Positions 42,767 to 52,048 are shown, counted from the first letter of the stretch. The stretch is DNA of 64,000 nucleotides from Aquirufa beregesia (GCF_011090385.1 NZ_SEWW01000001.1:496001-560000), one strand, 5' to 3'. The notes: generated from the sequence alone by a model not told the origin. Program-made: numbers and translations.

Positions 42767-45247
42767 ATGAAAAAAATCTTTCTTTACTTATTAGCCTGTA
42801 GTAGTTTTTCCAGTTTTGCTCAGCAAACTAACGCTCAATTATACGAGGATTTACAATCCATTCAAGTATTAGGTACAGTTCTACACGTAGCGGCACATCC
42901 AGACGATGAAAGTACGCACATGTTAACTTGGTTTGCCCAGGAACAACACTGGGAAGCCAACTATTTCTCCTGTACCCGAGGTGATGGAGGCCAAAACTTA
43001 ATTGGCGATGAACAGGGTGTTCCTTTGGGATTATTGAGAACCCAAGAATTATTAGCTGCTCGTAAAATAGATGGGGCCCATCAATATTTTTCTCAAGCCT
43101 TGGATTTTGGTTTTTCTAAATCGACAGATGAAGCCTTGGTTACTTGGAATCATGAGTTAATATTATCCAATTTGGTATGGGTCATAAGAAAATTACAACC
43201 CGATATTATTTTCACTAGATTTCCTCCTGACTCTAGAGCGGGGCACGGACACCATTCAGCTTCGGCAGCCTTGGCCATTGAAGCGTATGCAGCTGCAGCT
43301 GATCCTAAGCGCTTTCCTGAACAGTTAAGTAGAGGTGTTCAAACCTGGCAAGCGAAACGTTTACTTTGGAATACCTTCCGTTTTCCAGGCTCTGCCAACA
43401 ATACCATCAATGAAAACCAGTTTAAAATCCAAATTGGGAATTATTTACCGGCATTAGGTGTCAGCACGGGTGAATTGGCGGCATTAAGCCGAAGCCAACA
43501 TAAATGTCAGGGATTTGGTTTTGCTGCGGATAGAGGATTAACTACGGAATATTTTGAAACCTTAGCAGGAGAGGCCCCCAAACAACAGTTATGGGATGGT
43601 GTTTCCACCTCTTGGTCTAGAATATCAGGATCGGAATCCGTAGAAGCTCAATTGAAAGAAATCATTCGATCATATCAATGGGAAAAACCATATGCCAGCG
43701 TAAAAGCCATGATTTCCTTGAAGAAAGCCATTGAAGCCTTACCCAAATCTATCTACCAAGAAAAGAAATTGGTTCAAGTGAAAAATTGGATTTTGAAGGC
43801 TGCCGCTTTATATGTTTCTGGAACCACGCAACAAAGCACCATAGCCACAGGAGACACACTGAATTTCAAAACAGAAATTATCTTAAGAAGTCCATTGACA
43901 TTAGAAAATGTCCAAGTGAAAGTTCTTCAAAAAGACACCACTTTTGCTGGTAAAATAAACAGTTCTAAAAAACTCATTTGGAATGCTAAAATTCCTGTAA
44001 ATCAATCATATACACAACCATATTGGTTACAAAAAGCGAGAAATTTAGGAAATTTTGTGGTAGAAAATCCGATGAAAATTGGACAAGCCGATGTGGACCC
44101 TGCTGTTACGATCCAGCTTAGTTTTCAACTAGAAGGAGAAACGTTTAGTCTGGAAAAATCCGTTCAACAAATGTTTGTAGACCCTGTAAAAGGGGAGAGC
44201 TACCAGCCTATTGCCATTACGCCTAAAAGTGTATTCTCATTAAGCTCCAATGTATTGGTATTAGCCAGTGGTTCCAAAGCACAAAAAAGCACTTTGGTTA
44301 ATATTACAGCCATGTCGCAGATTAGTTCTGGTAACGTTCAAATCAAAAATGAATTAGGAGAAACTTTGGCCAATATTCCATTAGAAAAAGGACTAAAAAA
44401 AGGGGAAAAAAGATCCTTTGCCATTTCATTCCAAGAAAGTACGTTAAAAGGTACAGGCAAAATTCACCATCAATTATCCTTGGCATATTCAACTGAGCGT
44501 GGGAATTGGATAGATTCATTAGAACTCCACACTATCGAATATGCCCATATCCCCACACAACGATATTTTACTGGAGTTGGGCTAGATTTAATTCATAGCC
44601 CAATTATCAGCAAAGGGAAACGCATTGGCTACATTCGTGGAGCTGGTGACAAAGTTCCTGAGGCCTTGTTGCAAATGGGTTACCAAGTTGACTTCCTTCA
44701 AGAAAATGATTTGAAATTGGAATCATTAAAGAAATATGATGCCGTAGTGACAGGAGTGAGAGCCTACAATACGGAAGATTATCTAGGAAATGTTCATCCA
44801 GAATTGATGAAATACATCGAAAATGGTGGCAATTATGTGGTTCAATACAATACAGCCAGCTTTTTAGGTCCTATGAAAGCGCAAATGGCACCTTATCCTT
44901 TTCAAGTGGGTCGTTCTAGAATTACCCGTGAAAATGCCCAGCCAGAGTTTCTAATGGCTAATCATGCGGTATTTAATCAACCAAACAAAATCACGGCAGA
45001 AGATTTTCAAGGTTGGGTGCAAGAACGCAGTATCTATTTGGGAGAATCAAATGACCCGCACGTAGAATTTCCATTAGGTTTTACTGATCCTGGGGAAAAA
45101 CTAGAAAAAGGGAATATTGCTGTAGCTCCTTATGGAAAAGGTCGATTCATTTATACTGGACTTGTATTCTTCCGTGAATTACCTGCAGCGGTACCGGGTG
45201 CTTACCGTTTATTTGCCAATTTAATCAGTAACCCAAACAGTAAATAA
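42767..45247 (+). CDS. PIG-L family deacetylase with C-terminal extension
   Basis: 826 residues, signal peptide (~1-18). The PIG-L/LmbE zinc motif VAAHPDDES is near residue 42, followed by FTRFPPDSRAGHGHHSASA with the later His ligands. After ~300, long beta-rich regions and a final GATase-like fold (YDAVVTGVRAYN, ~660-826) follow. PIG-L enzymes remove N-acetyl groups from GlcNAc-like sugars. It is the last gene of the operon, so N-deacetylation follows glycosidic cleavage and O-deacetylation. Confidence 0.9.
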   Translation: MKKIFLYLLACSSFSSFAQQTNAQLYEDLQSIQVLGTVLHVAAHPDDESTHMLTWFAQEQHWEANYFSCTRGDGGQNLIGDEQGVPLGLLRTQELLAARKIDGAHQYFSQALDFGFSKSTDEALVTWNHELILSNLVWVIRKLQPDIIFTRFPPDSRAGHGHHSASAALAIEAYAAAADPKRFPEQLSRGVQTWQAKRLLWNTFRFPGSANNTINENQFKIQIGNYLPALGVSTGELAALSRSQHKCQGFGFAADRGLTTEYFETLAGEAPKQQLWDGVSTSWSRISGSESVEAQLKEIIRSYQWEKPYASVKAMISLKKAIEALPKSIYQEKKLVQVKNWILKAAALYVSGTTQQSTIATGDTLNFKTEIILRSPLTLENVQVKVLQKDTTFAGKINSSKKLIWNAKIPVNQSYTQPYWLQKARNLGNFVVENPMKIGQADVDPAVTIQLSFQLEGETFSLEKSVQQMFVDPVKGESYQPIAITPKSVFSLSSNVLVLASGSKAQKSTLVNITAMSQISSGNVQIKNELGETLANIPLEKGLKKGEKRSFAISFQESTLKGTGKIHHQLSLAYSTERGNWIDSLELHTIEYAHIPTQRYFTGVGLDLIHSPIISKGKRIGYIRGAGDKVPEALLQMGYQVDFLQENDLKLESLKKYDAVVTGVRAYNTEDYLGNVHPELMKYIENGGNYVVQYNTASFLGPMKAQMAPYPFQVGRSRITRENAQPEFLMANHAVFNQPNKITAEDFQGWVQERSIYLGESNDPHVEFPLGFTDPGEKLEKGNIAVAPYGKGRFIYTGLVFFRELPAAVPGAYRLFANLISNPNSK

Positions 45248-45279
45248 AATTAACCATTCGAGGGATAGGTTATCTTCTC

Positions 45280-45319
45280 ATAATCTTGATAATAAATGTC
45301 AATTTATTATCAAGATTAT
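45280..45319. terminator. 17-bp perfect hairpin after the PIG-L gene
   Basis: ATAATCTTGATAATAAA at 45280-45296 pairs with its inverse at 45303-45319 around TGTCAA. The AT-rich stem lacks a following T-run, so this is a weak terminator or a structured end signal for the glycan operon. Confidence 0.5.
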
Positions 45320-45391
45320 TCCTTTCCCATTATTAGAACAGAGAAAATTCAAATTGCGAGGGATTCCTATGTATCATCCAGAGAAATCAAA

Positions 45392-45432
45392 GAAGAATGT
45401 AAAATGTAGAAAATTATCATTTTACATTCTTC
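45392..45432. repeat. 15-bp perfect inverted repeat overlapping the 3-hydroxyacyl-CoA dehydrogenase stop codon
   Basis: GAAGAATGTAAAATG at 45392-45406 and CATTTTACATTCTTC at 45418-45432, separated by 11 nt. The right arm enters the dehydrogenase stop codon (45431-45433), and the adjacent TCATTTTTCATT encodes its last residues. Confidence 0.7.
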
Positions 45433-46285
45433 ATTTTTCATTCGGATACTCGTAAAACCCTTCGCCCGATTTTTCCCCTAATTTACCAGCATCTATATAG
45501 GTCTTTAATAAGGCAGCAAAGGCTTTCGAATTGGCATCTGGTAATTGATGAGTGACATGCCAAGCCGTGTCTAGTCCAATGGAGTCCAAAATGGCAAACG
45601 GCCCCATAGGAACGTGAAAATTGACCATCCAAGATTTATCAATGTCTTGTATCGTAGCCACTTCATTCACCAATAGTTTTCCAGCTGCTCCTAAGAAAGA
45701 AAGTAACATGGCATTAAATATATATCCGTTATTTTCTTTTTTCAGTATCACAGGTACTTGTTTCAGTTTCTGCCCAAAATCATGCAAAATTTCAATCACA
45801 TCAGCATCTGTACCTGGATGAGGCATGATATCCACAATTTTTGAATAAAAAACATCATGAAAATGAAAGGCACAAAAGCGCGTCGGGCGGCCGGTAAATG
45901 GAGCTAAAGAGGAGGGTAGTAAATAAGAAGTATTCGTGGTGAAAATGGTTTTTTCAGGAGCGATTTGCGCCATTCTTGCCCAAACTTTTTGTTTAAGTGC
46001 TGAATCTTCCGTGACCGACTCAGAAATGATATCTGCCTCTGCTACAGCCTCCACATCACTCAAGGTATAGCTTAATCGAGTTAATGCAGCATCTATGGCT
46101 TCTTTCGTATAAGTCTCCGAAGCGATTAATCCTTTGGCAATCTTGGCAATCATCTTTTTTGATGAATCAAATGATTCCTCTTTGATATCATACACTTTGA
46201 CCCAATAACCCGATAATGCAGCTTGGAAAGCAATTCGGCTTCCTAAAGTTCCTGCTCCTAAAATACACACGTGTTTGATTTCCAT
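45431..46285 (-). CDS. 3-hydroxyacyl-CoA dehydrogenase
   Basis: 284 residues. The NAD-binding Rossmann domain has ILGAGTLGSRIA, and the catalytic region TTNTSYLLPS and FCAFHFHDVFYSKIVDIMPH holds the His-Glu pair region of the FadB/HBDH family. The C-terminal helical domain ends with GEGFYEYP. It oxidises 3-hydroxyacyl-CoA to 3-ketoacyl-CoA, the usual next step after the ACAD-kinase pair. It is separated from the kinase gene by 1 bp. Confidence 0.93.
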   Translation of the reverse strand: MEIKHVCILGAGTLGSRIAFQAALSGYWVKVYDIKEESFDSSKKMIAKIAKGLIASETYTKEAIDAALTRLSYTLSDVEAVAEADIISESVTEDSALKQKVWARMAQIAPEKTIFTTNTSYLLPSSLAPFTGRPTRFCAFHFHDVFYSKIVDIMPHPGTDADVIEILHDFGQKLKQVPVILKKENNGYIFNAMLLSFLGAAGKLLVNEVATIQDIDKSWMVNFHVPMGPFAILDSIGLDTAWHVTHQLPDANSKAFAALLKTYIDAGKLGEKSGEGFYEYPNEK

Positions 46286-46286
46286 A

Positions 46287-47312
46287 TTAAATCCGATGAG
46301 TTAAAATGCTTTGAACAGCTAATTTCCCACAAGCTTTAACCACATGAATCAATGCCGCAAAGCGAGGATCAGGGGCAAAACCTTGTACATGTCTTTGGTA
46401 GATTTGTTGGGCTATCACACCCACCTTAAATAAACCAAAAGCATAGTAAAAATGTATCTTATCTAAATTCAAGGAACTTCGTTGAGCATAGTAGTCTATC
46501 ACCTCGGCGCGAGTAAAATTTCCTTCGGCATAAGATAAATTAAACATTTTTAAGATCTCAGGATCTTTTGCCTCCGCCCAATAGGCTAAAACCGTTCCTA
46601 AATCCATTAATGGATCTCCCACCGTGGCCATTTCCCAATCAAGCACTGCCTTAACTTCGGGATGCTCAAAACTGGACAAGACTAAATTATCATATTTAAA
46701 ATCATTATGGATGAATCCTACATGCTCTTCTGACGGAATATGTTGTTGTAACCAACCAGCCAGATGGTTCATATCCAAGATTTCTTCTGTCATTGCCTTA
46801 TCATATCGCTCTGACCAACCCATTACCTGTCTAGTGACAAAGCCTTCTGGTTTTCCTAATTTTCCTAAACCTGAATGCTCCAATTCCAACTGATGTAATT
46901 CCAACAAAACATCCAATGATGTAGCCGAAAGTTGCTTAAAAAAGGGAGGAGAGAGGGATCGCCCTTCCGGCATTTTATTCCGTAAAATCGGTCCTTCTAC
47001 ATGTTCCATGATGAAAAATGGTGCGTCCCATATTCGTTCATCTTCGCAACAAAGGATAGGTTTAGGTATTTTCTGATATCCTGCTCTTTCCAGAGCTTCT
47101 AAAATCTGGAATTCCCTCACCATATCATGTGCTTTGGAAATTTTCTTTCCCAAAGGTGGCCTCCGCAAAACCCATTTTTTCCCTTGGGCTTCCAATCCGT
47201 AGGTCAAATTAGAAAACCCTCCTTTAAATACTGTCAATTGAAATTCCGAAGAGGGAACGTGTAAATGATCCGACAAATATTCCAATAAAGTGGGATTCGT
47301 TAAATTAATCAT
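46287..47312 (-). CDS. APH-family kinase, ACAD10/11-type
   Basis: 341 residues. The aminoglycoside-phosphotransferase-like fold has FKGGFSNLTYGLEA (glycine loop), VLRRPPLG (Lys/Arg at the ATP site), the catalytic FIHNDFKYDNLVL (HxDxxxxN) and LDWEMATVGDPLMDLG (DxD metal site). It matches the kinase domain of ACAD10/11 and LvaA, which phosphorylates the hydroxyl of 4-hydroxyacyl-CoAs. Its start overlaps the ACAD gene by 4 bp. Confidence 0.9.
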   Translation of the reverse strand: MINLTNPTLLEYLSDHLHVPSSEFQLTVFKGGFSNLTYGLEAQGKKWVLRRPPLGKKISKAHDMVREFQILEALERAGYQKIPKPILCCEDERIWDAPFFIMEHVEGPILRNKMPEGRSLSPPFFKQLSATSLDVLLELHQLELEHSGLGKLGKPEGFVTRQVMGWSERYDKAMTEEILDMNHLAGWLQQHIPSEEHVGFIHNDFKYDNLVLSSFEHPEVKAVLDWEMATVGDPLMDLGTVLAYWAEAKDPEILKMFNLSYAEGNFTRAEVIDYYAQRSSLNLDKIHFYYAFGLFKVGVIAQQIYQRHVQGFAPDPRFAALIHVVKACGKLAVQSILTHRI

Positions 47313-48520
47313 CTAGCACCATAGGATTGAATGATTCGCTTCGCTAAAACCGTTTTATGTACTTCATCTGGTCCATCATAAATTTTGGCTCCTCGCTCAT
47401 GTCGATACCAAAAAGACAATAAGGTATCATCCGTAATACCTAAAGCTCCATGCACTTGAATGGCCTTATCGATCACGCGCATTAATACATTGGAAACATA
47501 AAATTTGATGGTAGAAATATCTTCTTTGGCAGCCTTTGCTCCGTATTTTTCAATCAAATAAGCCGTTTGCAAAACCATTAATCGAGAGGCTTTTATTTCT
47601 GCGGCACTTTCCGCTATACCATGCTGTATGCTTTGTTGATCTGCCAACACATGATGGGGATTTAACTCCCTAGCAATTGCCCTTTTACAAGTCAATTCCA
47701 ACACCCGTTCACAAATACCAATCCAGCGCATGCAATGATGAATTCTTCCTGGACCTAGTCGTTCTTGAGCCAAAGCAAAACCCGATCCTGCTTCACCAAT
47801 TAAATTCGTCTTAGGAACCCGACAATCCTTAAATTCAACTTCCCCATGGGATAAATAATCTTCACCTACATCGCCCATGATGGGGATATTTCGAATCAGG
47901 CGATAGCCAGGATTATCTAATGGAACTAAAATCATACTGGCCCGCTGATAAGGATTCAAATTGTCAGGATCTGTCACGGCCATCACAATGGTAAAATACG
48001 CCCCATCGGCAGAAGACGTAAACCATTTATGTCCATTGATGACATATTCATCACCATCCAATACGGCTCGAGTAGAAAGATGAATGGGATTACTTCCCGC
48101 ATGTTCAGGTTCAGTCATGGCAAAACAAGAACGGATTTCTCCTTTTTGTAATGGATGAAGGTATTGTGCTTTCAAATCCTCAGAAGCAAATCGATGCATC
48201 AGTTCCATATTGCCAATATCGGGAGCTTGGCAGTTAAACACATAATGCCCTAATGGGCTTTGTCCCAAAACTTCCGAAATAGAAGCAAACTCCAATAGGC
48301 TTAATCCTAATCCACCTTCCTCTACAGCGAGATGCGGGGCAAATAAGCCTTCCGACTTAGCCTTTTGTCTCAACTCAACTAAAGCAGGCAAATGGGCCTT
48401 AAATGAACCATAAATGGCACCTTGTTCCAATGGTTTGAGATGCTCTTGAACAAATTGCTGATATCGGGGCAAAAGGCTTGATACTCGTTCAGAAATAAAA
48501 AAATGTGGCAAAGCTTCCAT
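47309..48520 (-). CDS. Acyl-CoA dehydrogenase, ACAD10/11-type
   Basis: 403 residues. Standard ACAD motifs are CFAMTEPEHAGSNPIH (FAD/substrate loop), WFTSSADGAYF, and a C-terminal VHGALGITDDTLLSFWYR with RIIQSYG. The N-terminal segment (EHLKPLEQGAI) is long. The pairing with an APH kinase is the ACAD11/Lva signature, where the ACAD eliminates phosphate to make an enoyl- or rearranged product instead of simple alpha-beta oxidation. Confidence 0.93.
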   Translation of the reverse strand: MEALPHFFISERVSSLLPRYQQFVQEHLKPLEQGAIYGSFKAHLPALVELRQKAKSEGLFAPHLAVEEGGLGLSLLEFASISEVLGQSPLGHYVFNCQAPDIGNMELMHRFASEDLKAQYLHPLQKGEIRSCFAMTEPEHAGSNPIHLSTRAVLDGDEYVINGHKWFTSSADGAYFTIVMAVTDPDNLNPYQRASMILVPLDNPGYRLIRNIPIMGDVGEDYLSHGEVEFKDCRVPKTNLIGEAGSGFALAQERLGPGRIHHCMRWIGICERVLELTCKRAIARELNPHHVLADQQSIQHGIAESAAEIKASRLMVLQTAYLIEKYGAKAAKEDISTIKFYVSNVLMRVIDKAIQVHGALGITDDTLLSFWYRHERGAKIYDGPDEVHKTVLAKRIIQSYGAR

Positions 48521-48525
48521 ATTAA

Positions 48526-49293
48526 TTAAATAGTAAAACCGCCATCGGCAGTCAAAACGGTACCTGTCGTATACGAAGAAGCCCCAGAAGCCAAATAAAG
48601 GGCAGCGGCGGCTATTTCATCTGGCTTACCCACCCGTTTGATAGGCAAGTTTTTCATCATGTGCTTAAGTATATGTTCATTATCCCAAAGGGCTTCTGAG
48701 AATTTAGTCTTGATTAAACCTGGACAAATGGCATTCACACGGATTCCATGTTCTCCCCATTCCTTCGCAAAAACTTCCGTCATGGAAATCAAGGCAGCTT
48801 TACTGACACTGTAAATTCCTAATCCTGGCTCAGGAGATAATCCCCCAATGGAGGAAATATTGATAACCGAAGCTCCATCTGATTTTTTTAAATAAGGAAA
48901 ACAAATCTTCATCAATTGAAAGGGAGCTTTCAGGTTCACTTCTATGATTTTATCAAAAGCATCTAAGCTGGTTTCTTCTACGGGGCCAAAAACGGGATTC
49001 GTAGCGGCATTATTGACCACAATATCCAATTGTCCATAAAACTCGATGGTTTGATCTACCAGAGATTGTAATTCGTCCATGTGGCCTACATGGCAGGCAA
49101 TTGCCTCCACTGACAATCCTTTTTCTCGGAGTTCTAGAGCCATCTCATCCAGTGACTCTTGTTTTCTACTACTTATGACCACTTTAGCTCCTGCTTGGGC
49201 AAAAGCCTCCGCTATACTTAAACCGATGCCCTTGCTGGCTCCAGTAATCAAAGCCACTTTTCCTTCAAGGGAAAATAAGGTAAATGGATGCAT
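48526..49293 (-). CDS. Short-chain dehydrogenase/reductase, acyl-CoA operon
   Basis: 255 residues from the ATG at 49293; a longer in-frame extension runs into the divergent gene and was rejected. SDR motifs TGASKGIGLS, NNAA, SSIGG and YSVSKAAL are seen, ending GTVLTADGGF. It lies 5 bp before the ACAD gene, so it is probably the first gene of the operon. Its substrate may be a hydroxyacyl or ketoacyl intermediate. Confidence 0.9.
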   Translation of the reverse strand: MHPFTLFSLEGKVALITGASKGIGLSIAEAFAQAGAKVVISSRKQESLDEMALELREKGLSVEAIACHVGHMDELQSLVDQTIEFYGQLDIVVNNAATNPVFGPVEETSLDAFDKIIEVNLKAPFQLMKICFPYLKKSDGASVINISSIGGLSPEPGLGIYSVSKAALISMTEVFAKEWGEHGIRVNAICPGLIKTKFSEALWDNEHILKHMMKNLPIKRVGKPDEIAAAALYLASGASSYTTGTVLTADGGFTI

Positions 49294-49396
49294 AAAATAT
49301 TCATTTGTTAAGAAACAATTTAAGCATTCTAAGCTAGATTTAGATGGGCTATCAGCGATTTTTTTTATATTCCTTTTTATTTCCGCTTTTAAAATC

Positions 49397-50374
49397 ATGA
49401 ACATGAAACAAGTCATTTTTGAACAAACTGGATTACCCAAAGATGTACTACAATGGGTTGATGCACCCATGCCAGAACCCAAAGCCCATGAAGTCAGAAT
49501 TCAGGTGCTAGCACGAAACATCAATCCTTCCGACATCATGTTTATTCAAGGTTTATATGGTATTCAGCCAAAATTGCCCTGCAGTGCTGGCTTTGAGGCA
49601 GTGGGTATTATAGAAACCACAGATAGTACATCAGTATTTCCTGTAGGTACTCGGGTCATATTTACGGCTATAGGTACTTGGAAGGAATATGTATGTGTTC
49701 CTGTAAATTCTGTCATTCCCATACCAGCCAATATGAGCAATGAAATGGCTTGTCAGGCATTTGTTAATCCATTAACGGCCTATGCCATGCTGGAAGAAAG
49801 TGGATTGAAGGAAGGAGATAAATTACTGATTACTGCAGGAGCCTCAGCTTGGGGTAAATTAGTCATACAAATGGCTAAGCAAAAAGGTATCTGGGTGGGA
49901 GCTACGGTACGTCAAGCCTCACAGAAGAAACACTTATACGATTTAGGAGCAGATTTAGTGATTGATACAGAAAATGAGAAAGTCACCAAGCTAATAAAAG
50001 AACAAGCCCCCAATGGGGTTCAAGCCGTATTTGATGCAGTAGGAGGTATATTAGCTGCTCAGGCTTTATCCTGCTTAGAAATAGGAGGGACCATGTATGT
50101 ATTTGGTCTGTTAAGCTTGGAAAACATTCCTTTAAATTCCGGCCTTTTGATTTTCAAAAACCTGACGGTCAAAGGCTTCTGGCTAAGTAGCTGGATGGAA
50201 AATGCCAGTCATGAAACACGAAAAACAGCCATTAAGACTGTTTTTGAGCACTTGAGTAAAGAAAGTATCCAAGTAGATATAGCAAGTACCTTTCCATTAG
50301 AAAAATTCCAAGAAGCAATATGCGCTTATGAAACTCCAGGTAGGAATGGGAAGGTTTTGATAGTTAGTTATTAG
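49397..50374 (+). CDS. Zinc-independent quinone oxidoreductase (MDR family)
   Basis: 325 residues from the ATG at 49397. The N-terminal GroES-like domain and the Rossmann fold with AGASAWGKLVIQMAK, GADLVIDTENEK and FDAVGG are typical of QOR/MDR proteins using NADPH. No structural-zinc cysteines are present. It is divergent from the SDR by about 103 bp. The C-terminal VSY and stop codon are encoded within repeat sequence. Confidence 0.9.
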   Translation: MNMKQVIFEQTGLPKDVLQWVDAPMPEPKAHEVRIQVLARNINPSDIMFIQGLYGIQPKLPCSAGFEAVGIIETTDSTSVFPVGTRVIFTAIGTWKEYVCVPVNSVIPIPANMSNEMACQAFVNPLTAYAMLEESGLKEGDKLLITAGASAWGKLVIQMAKQKGIWVGATVRQASQKKHLYDLGADLVIDTENEKVTKLIKEQAPNGVQAVFDAVGGILAAQALSCLEIGGTMYVFGLLSLENIPLNSGLLIFKNLTVKGFWLSSWMENASHETRKTAIKTVFEHLSKESIQVDIASTFPLEKFQEAICAYETPGRNGKVLIVSY

Positions 50375-50463
50375 GTATTAGTTATTAGGTATTAGTTATT
50401 AGGTATTAGGTGTTTACAATCAATATTAACTTCTAATCCCTAATAACTAATACCTAACAACTA
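50364..50463. repeat. 14-bp tandem repeat with an inverted partner spanning two gene ends
   Basis: TTAGTTATTAGGTA occurs three times in exact tandem (50364-50405), and a partial fourth copy follows. A 17-bp perfect inverse, TAATAACTAATACCTAA, lies at 50441-50457. The first copy contains the QOR stop codon, and the inverted arm reaches the stop of the hydrolase at 50461. A large hairpin is possible. Confidence 0.8.
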
Positions 50464-51648
50464 AATCTGTGCCATCACTGCCTCATCCCCTTGTAGAGCA
50501 TTGGATGGAATAGGATGCTGTGCATTGAATACACGTAATTCTTGATTCGTTAGAATAACCGATTTGTTTTCATCTACTTCCCCTTTTTTGTTTAAAATTA
50601 GGTTCATATCCATTCCTAAGTGTTTGGCTAAAAATGGATACAAGGCTAGTCGTTTATTCACTCCATAATCATGCACATCTTTGGCGAGATGCACATTTTC
50701 AACCAAAGCATCTTTTTGAAACAACGTATAAATATGTTTGATGAATGGATACTCTACATTCGGTGTATTCTTAGTCCAATCCGCTCCATCAGAAATCAAA
50801 AGCATCGGTCGGGGAGCAGTTAATGCCGCAATTTCAACGTTATTGGTTTGATAATCACCTTTTTTATGAATAGGCATCCCACTTTCACAGTTACAACCAC
50901 CAAAGAAATGGGCAGAAACCATCACGCACGGTACAGCTACTTTGATTCTTTTATCCAAGGCCGCTAATAAAAAAGTTTGAGTGCCTCCTCCTGATTCACC
51001 TGTCATGGCTATACGTTCAGCATCCACCTGAGCTCTGCTCAAAAGGAAATCCAAGGCCCTAGATCCATTGATCGTCTGTAATTTTAATGACTTCTTGATC
51101 GTATGCGTGCACTGTTGAGAATCTCCATATCCCAGCATATCATAGGCAAAAACAATAGCTCCCATACGGGCTAGTGTAGCGCATCGCCTTTGGGTTTGCT
51201 CCCTAAATCTTCCTTCCGCTGCACCATCATGGCCATGAGTACATAAAATACCTGGATAAGATTTTCCAGCAGTCAATTCGGCTGGACAATACAAGTTGCC
51301 AGTCACATAAAAACCTGGCAAACTTTCAAAGGCTACATTTTCAATGGTATAGCCATTATATTCCTTCTTACTATGCATAATGGGAGCCAATGTAGGAGCA
51401 GCGGGCATTTTGTTTAATTCCATGCCCGTTTTGATTTGCTTGATGATTTGCTCCGAGCGTTTATTCCAAGCTTTTAAGTTAGTAGGAGTATGTTGCTCTA
51501 AAAATGCCTTTCCTTCCGCTTCAGTAAAATAGCCTCCCCGACAAAGTTCAGGTTCATCGCCTGCTATAGCCCAAGTGGATGAAGGAAGACAGAATGCCCC
51601 TAAAGTAAGGCTAGCGGATTGTAAAAAATGTCGACGTTTGATGATCAT
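50461..51648 (-). CDS. Tat-exported alpha/beta hydrolase (acetyl-xylan-esterase-like)
   Basis: 395 residues. A Tat signal (KRRHFLQSAS) leads into an alpha/beta hydrolase with ILCTHGHDGA, YDMLGYGDS, the nucleophile elbow GESGGG and a late DVHDYG His. The length and GGCNCESG region match large secreted hydrolases of carbohydrate-active gene clusters. Ester substrates are unknown. It is followed by a repeat at its 3' end. Confidence 0.85.
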   Translation of the reverse strand: MIIKRRHFLQSASLTLGAFCLPSSTWAIAGDEPELCRGGYFTEAEGKAFLEQHTPTNLKAWNKRSEQIIKQIKTGMELNKMPAAPTLAPIMHSKKEYNGYTIENVAFESLPGFYVTGNLYCPAELTAGKSYPGILCTHGHDGAAEGRFREQTQRRCATLARMGAIVFAYDMLGYGDSQQCTHTIKKSLKLQTINGSRALDFLLSRAQVDAERIAMTGESGGGTQTFLLAALDKRIKVAVPCVMVSAHFFGGCNCESGMPIHKKGDYQTNNVEIAALTAPRPMLLISDGADWTKNTPNVEYPFIKHIYTLFQKDALVENVHLAKDVHDYGVNKRLALYPFLAKHLGMDMNLILNKKGEVDENKSVILTNQELRVFNAQHPIPSNALQGDEAVMAQI

Positions 51649-51667
51649 AAAAAATAGGTTTAAAATT

Positions 51668-52048
51668 TCATTTTGATTTTTTCACTTTGATTTGAAAATC
51701 CATTTCCTGAATTCGATACTGGATCATTTCTCGAATAAGCTCCTTGGGAAATGCTTTATTCATGGGAAATTGAATGGTGCCTTTTGACATGGCATATTCC
51801 TTGGATTGATCTTGAAAGGCTTCGATGCAGCTAGCATGAGGAAATAGACTGATATGCTCTTTAAATGCACCAAAATAAGCCAAAATTTTACCTTTCCATT
51901 TAAATGCAGGCATATGATACGAGATTACTTCTACTGCATCAGGAAGTAATTGCTTCACGATCTTCCGAATCTCCTGTAAGCGACCTTGTTTATCAAAATC
52001 TTGAGATTCAATATATTGGTCAATGGATTGATAAGCGATTTTATCCAT
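51668..52048 (-). CDS. DUF1801 (YdhG-like) protein
   Basis: 126 residues from the ATG at 52048. IDQYIESQDFDKQGRL, SYHMPAFKWKGKILAYFGAFKEHISLFP and KGTIQFPMNKAFP are the DUF1801 signature. Homologues are described as iron-chaperone- or frataxin-like, without firm function. It is 20 bp upstream of the alpha/beta hydrolase on the same strand, so an operon is possible. Confidence 0.82.
   Translation of the reverse strand: MDKIAYQSIDQYIESQDFDKQGRLQEIRKIVKQLLPDAVEVISYHMPAFKWKGKILAYFGAFKEHISLFPHASCIEAFQDQSKEYAMSKGTIQFPMNKAFPKELIREMIQYRIQEMDFQIKVKKSK

Noticed and set aside
38557-45247. A classical polysaccharide utilisation locus
   Set aside because: No SusC or SusD pair or sensor is present in or next to the operon.
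49079-49396. N-terminal extension of the quinone oxidoreductase
   Set aside because: It is an open frame inside the opposing SDR gene; the domain begins at the ATG at 49397.
49294-49482. N-terminal extension of the SDR gene at 48526
   Set aside because: It overlaps the divergent quinone oxidoreductase start and adds no SDR sequence before the normal MHPF start, so the ATG at 49293 was used.
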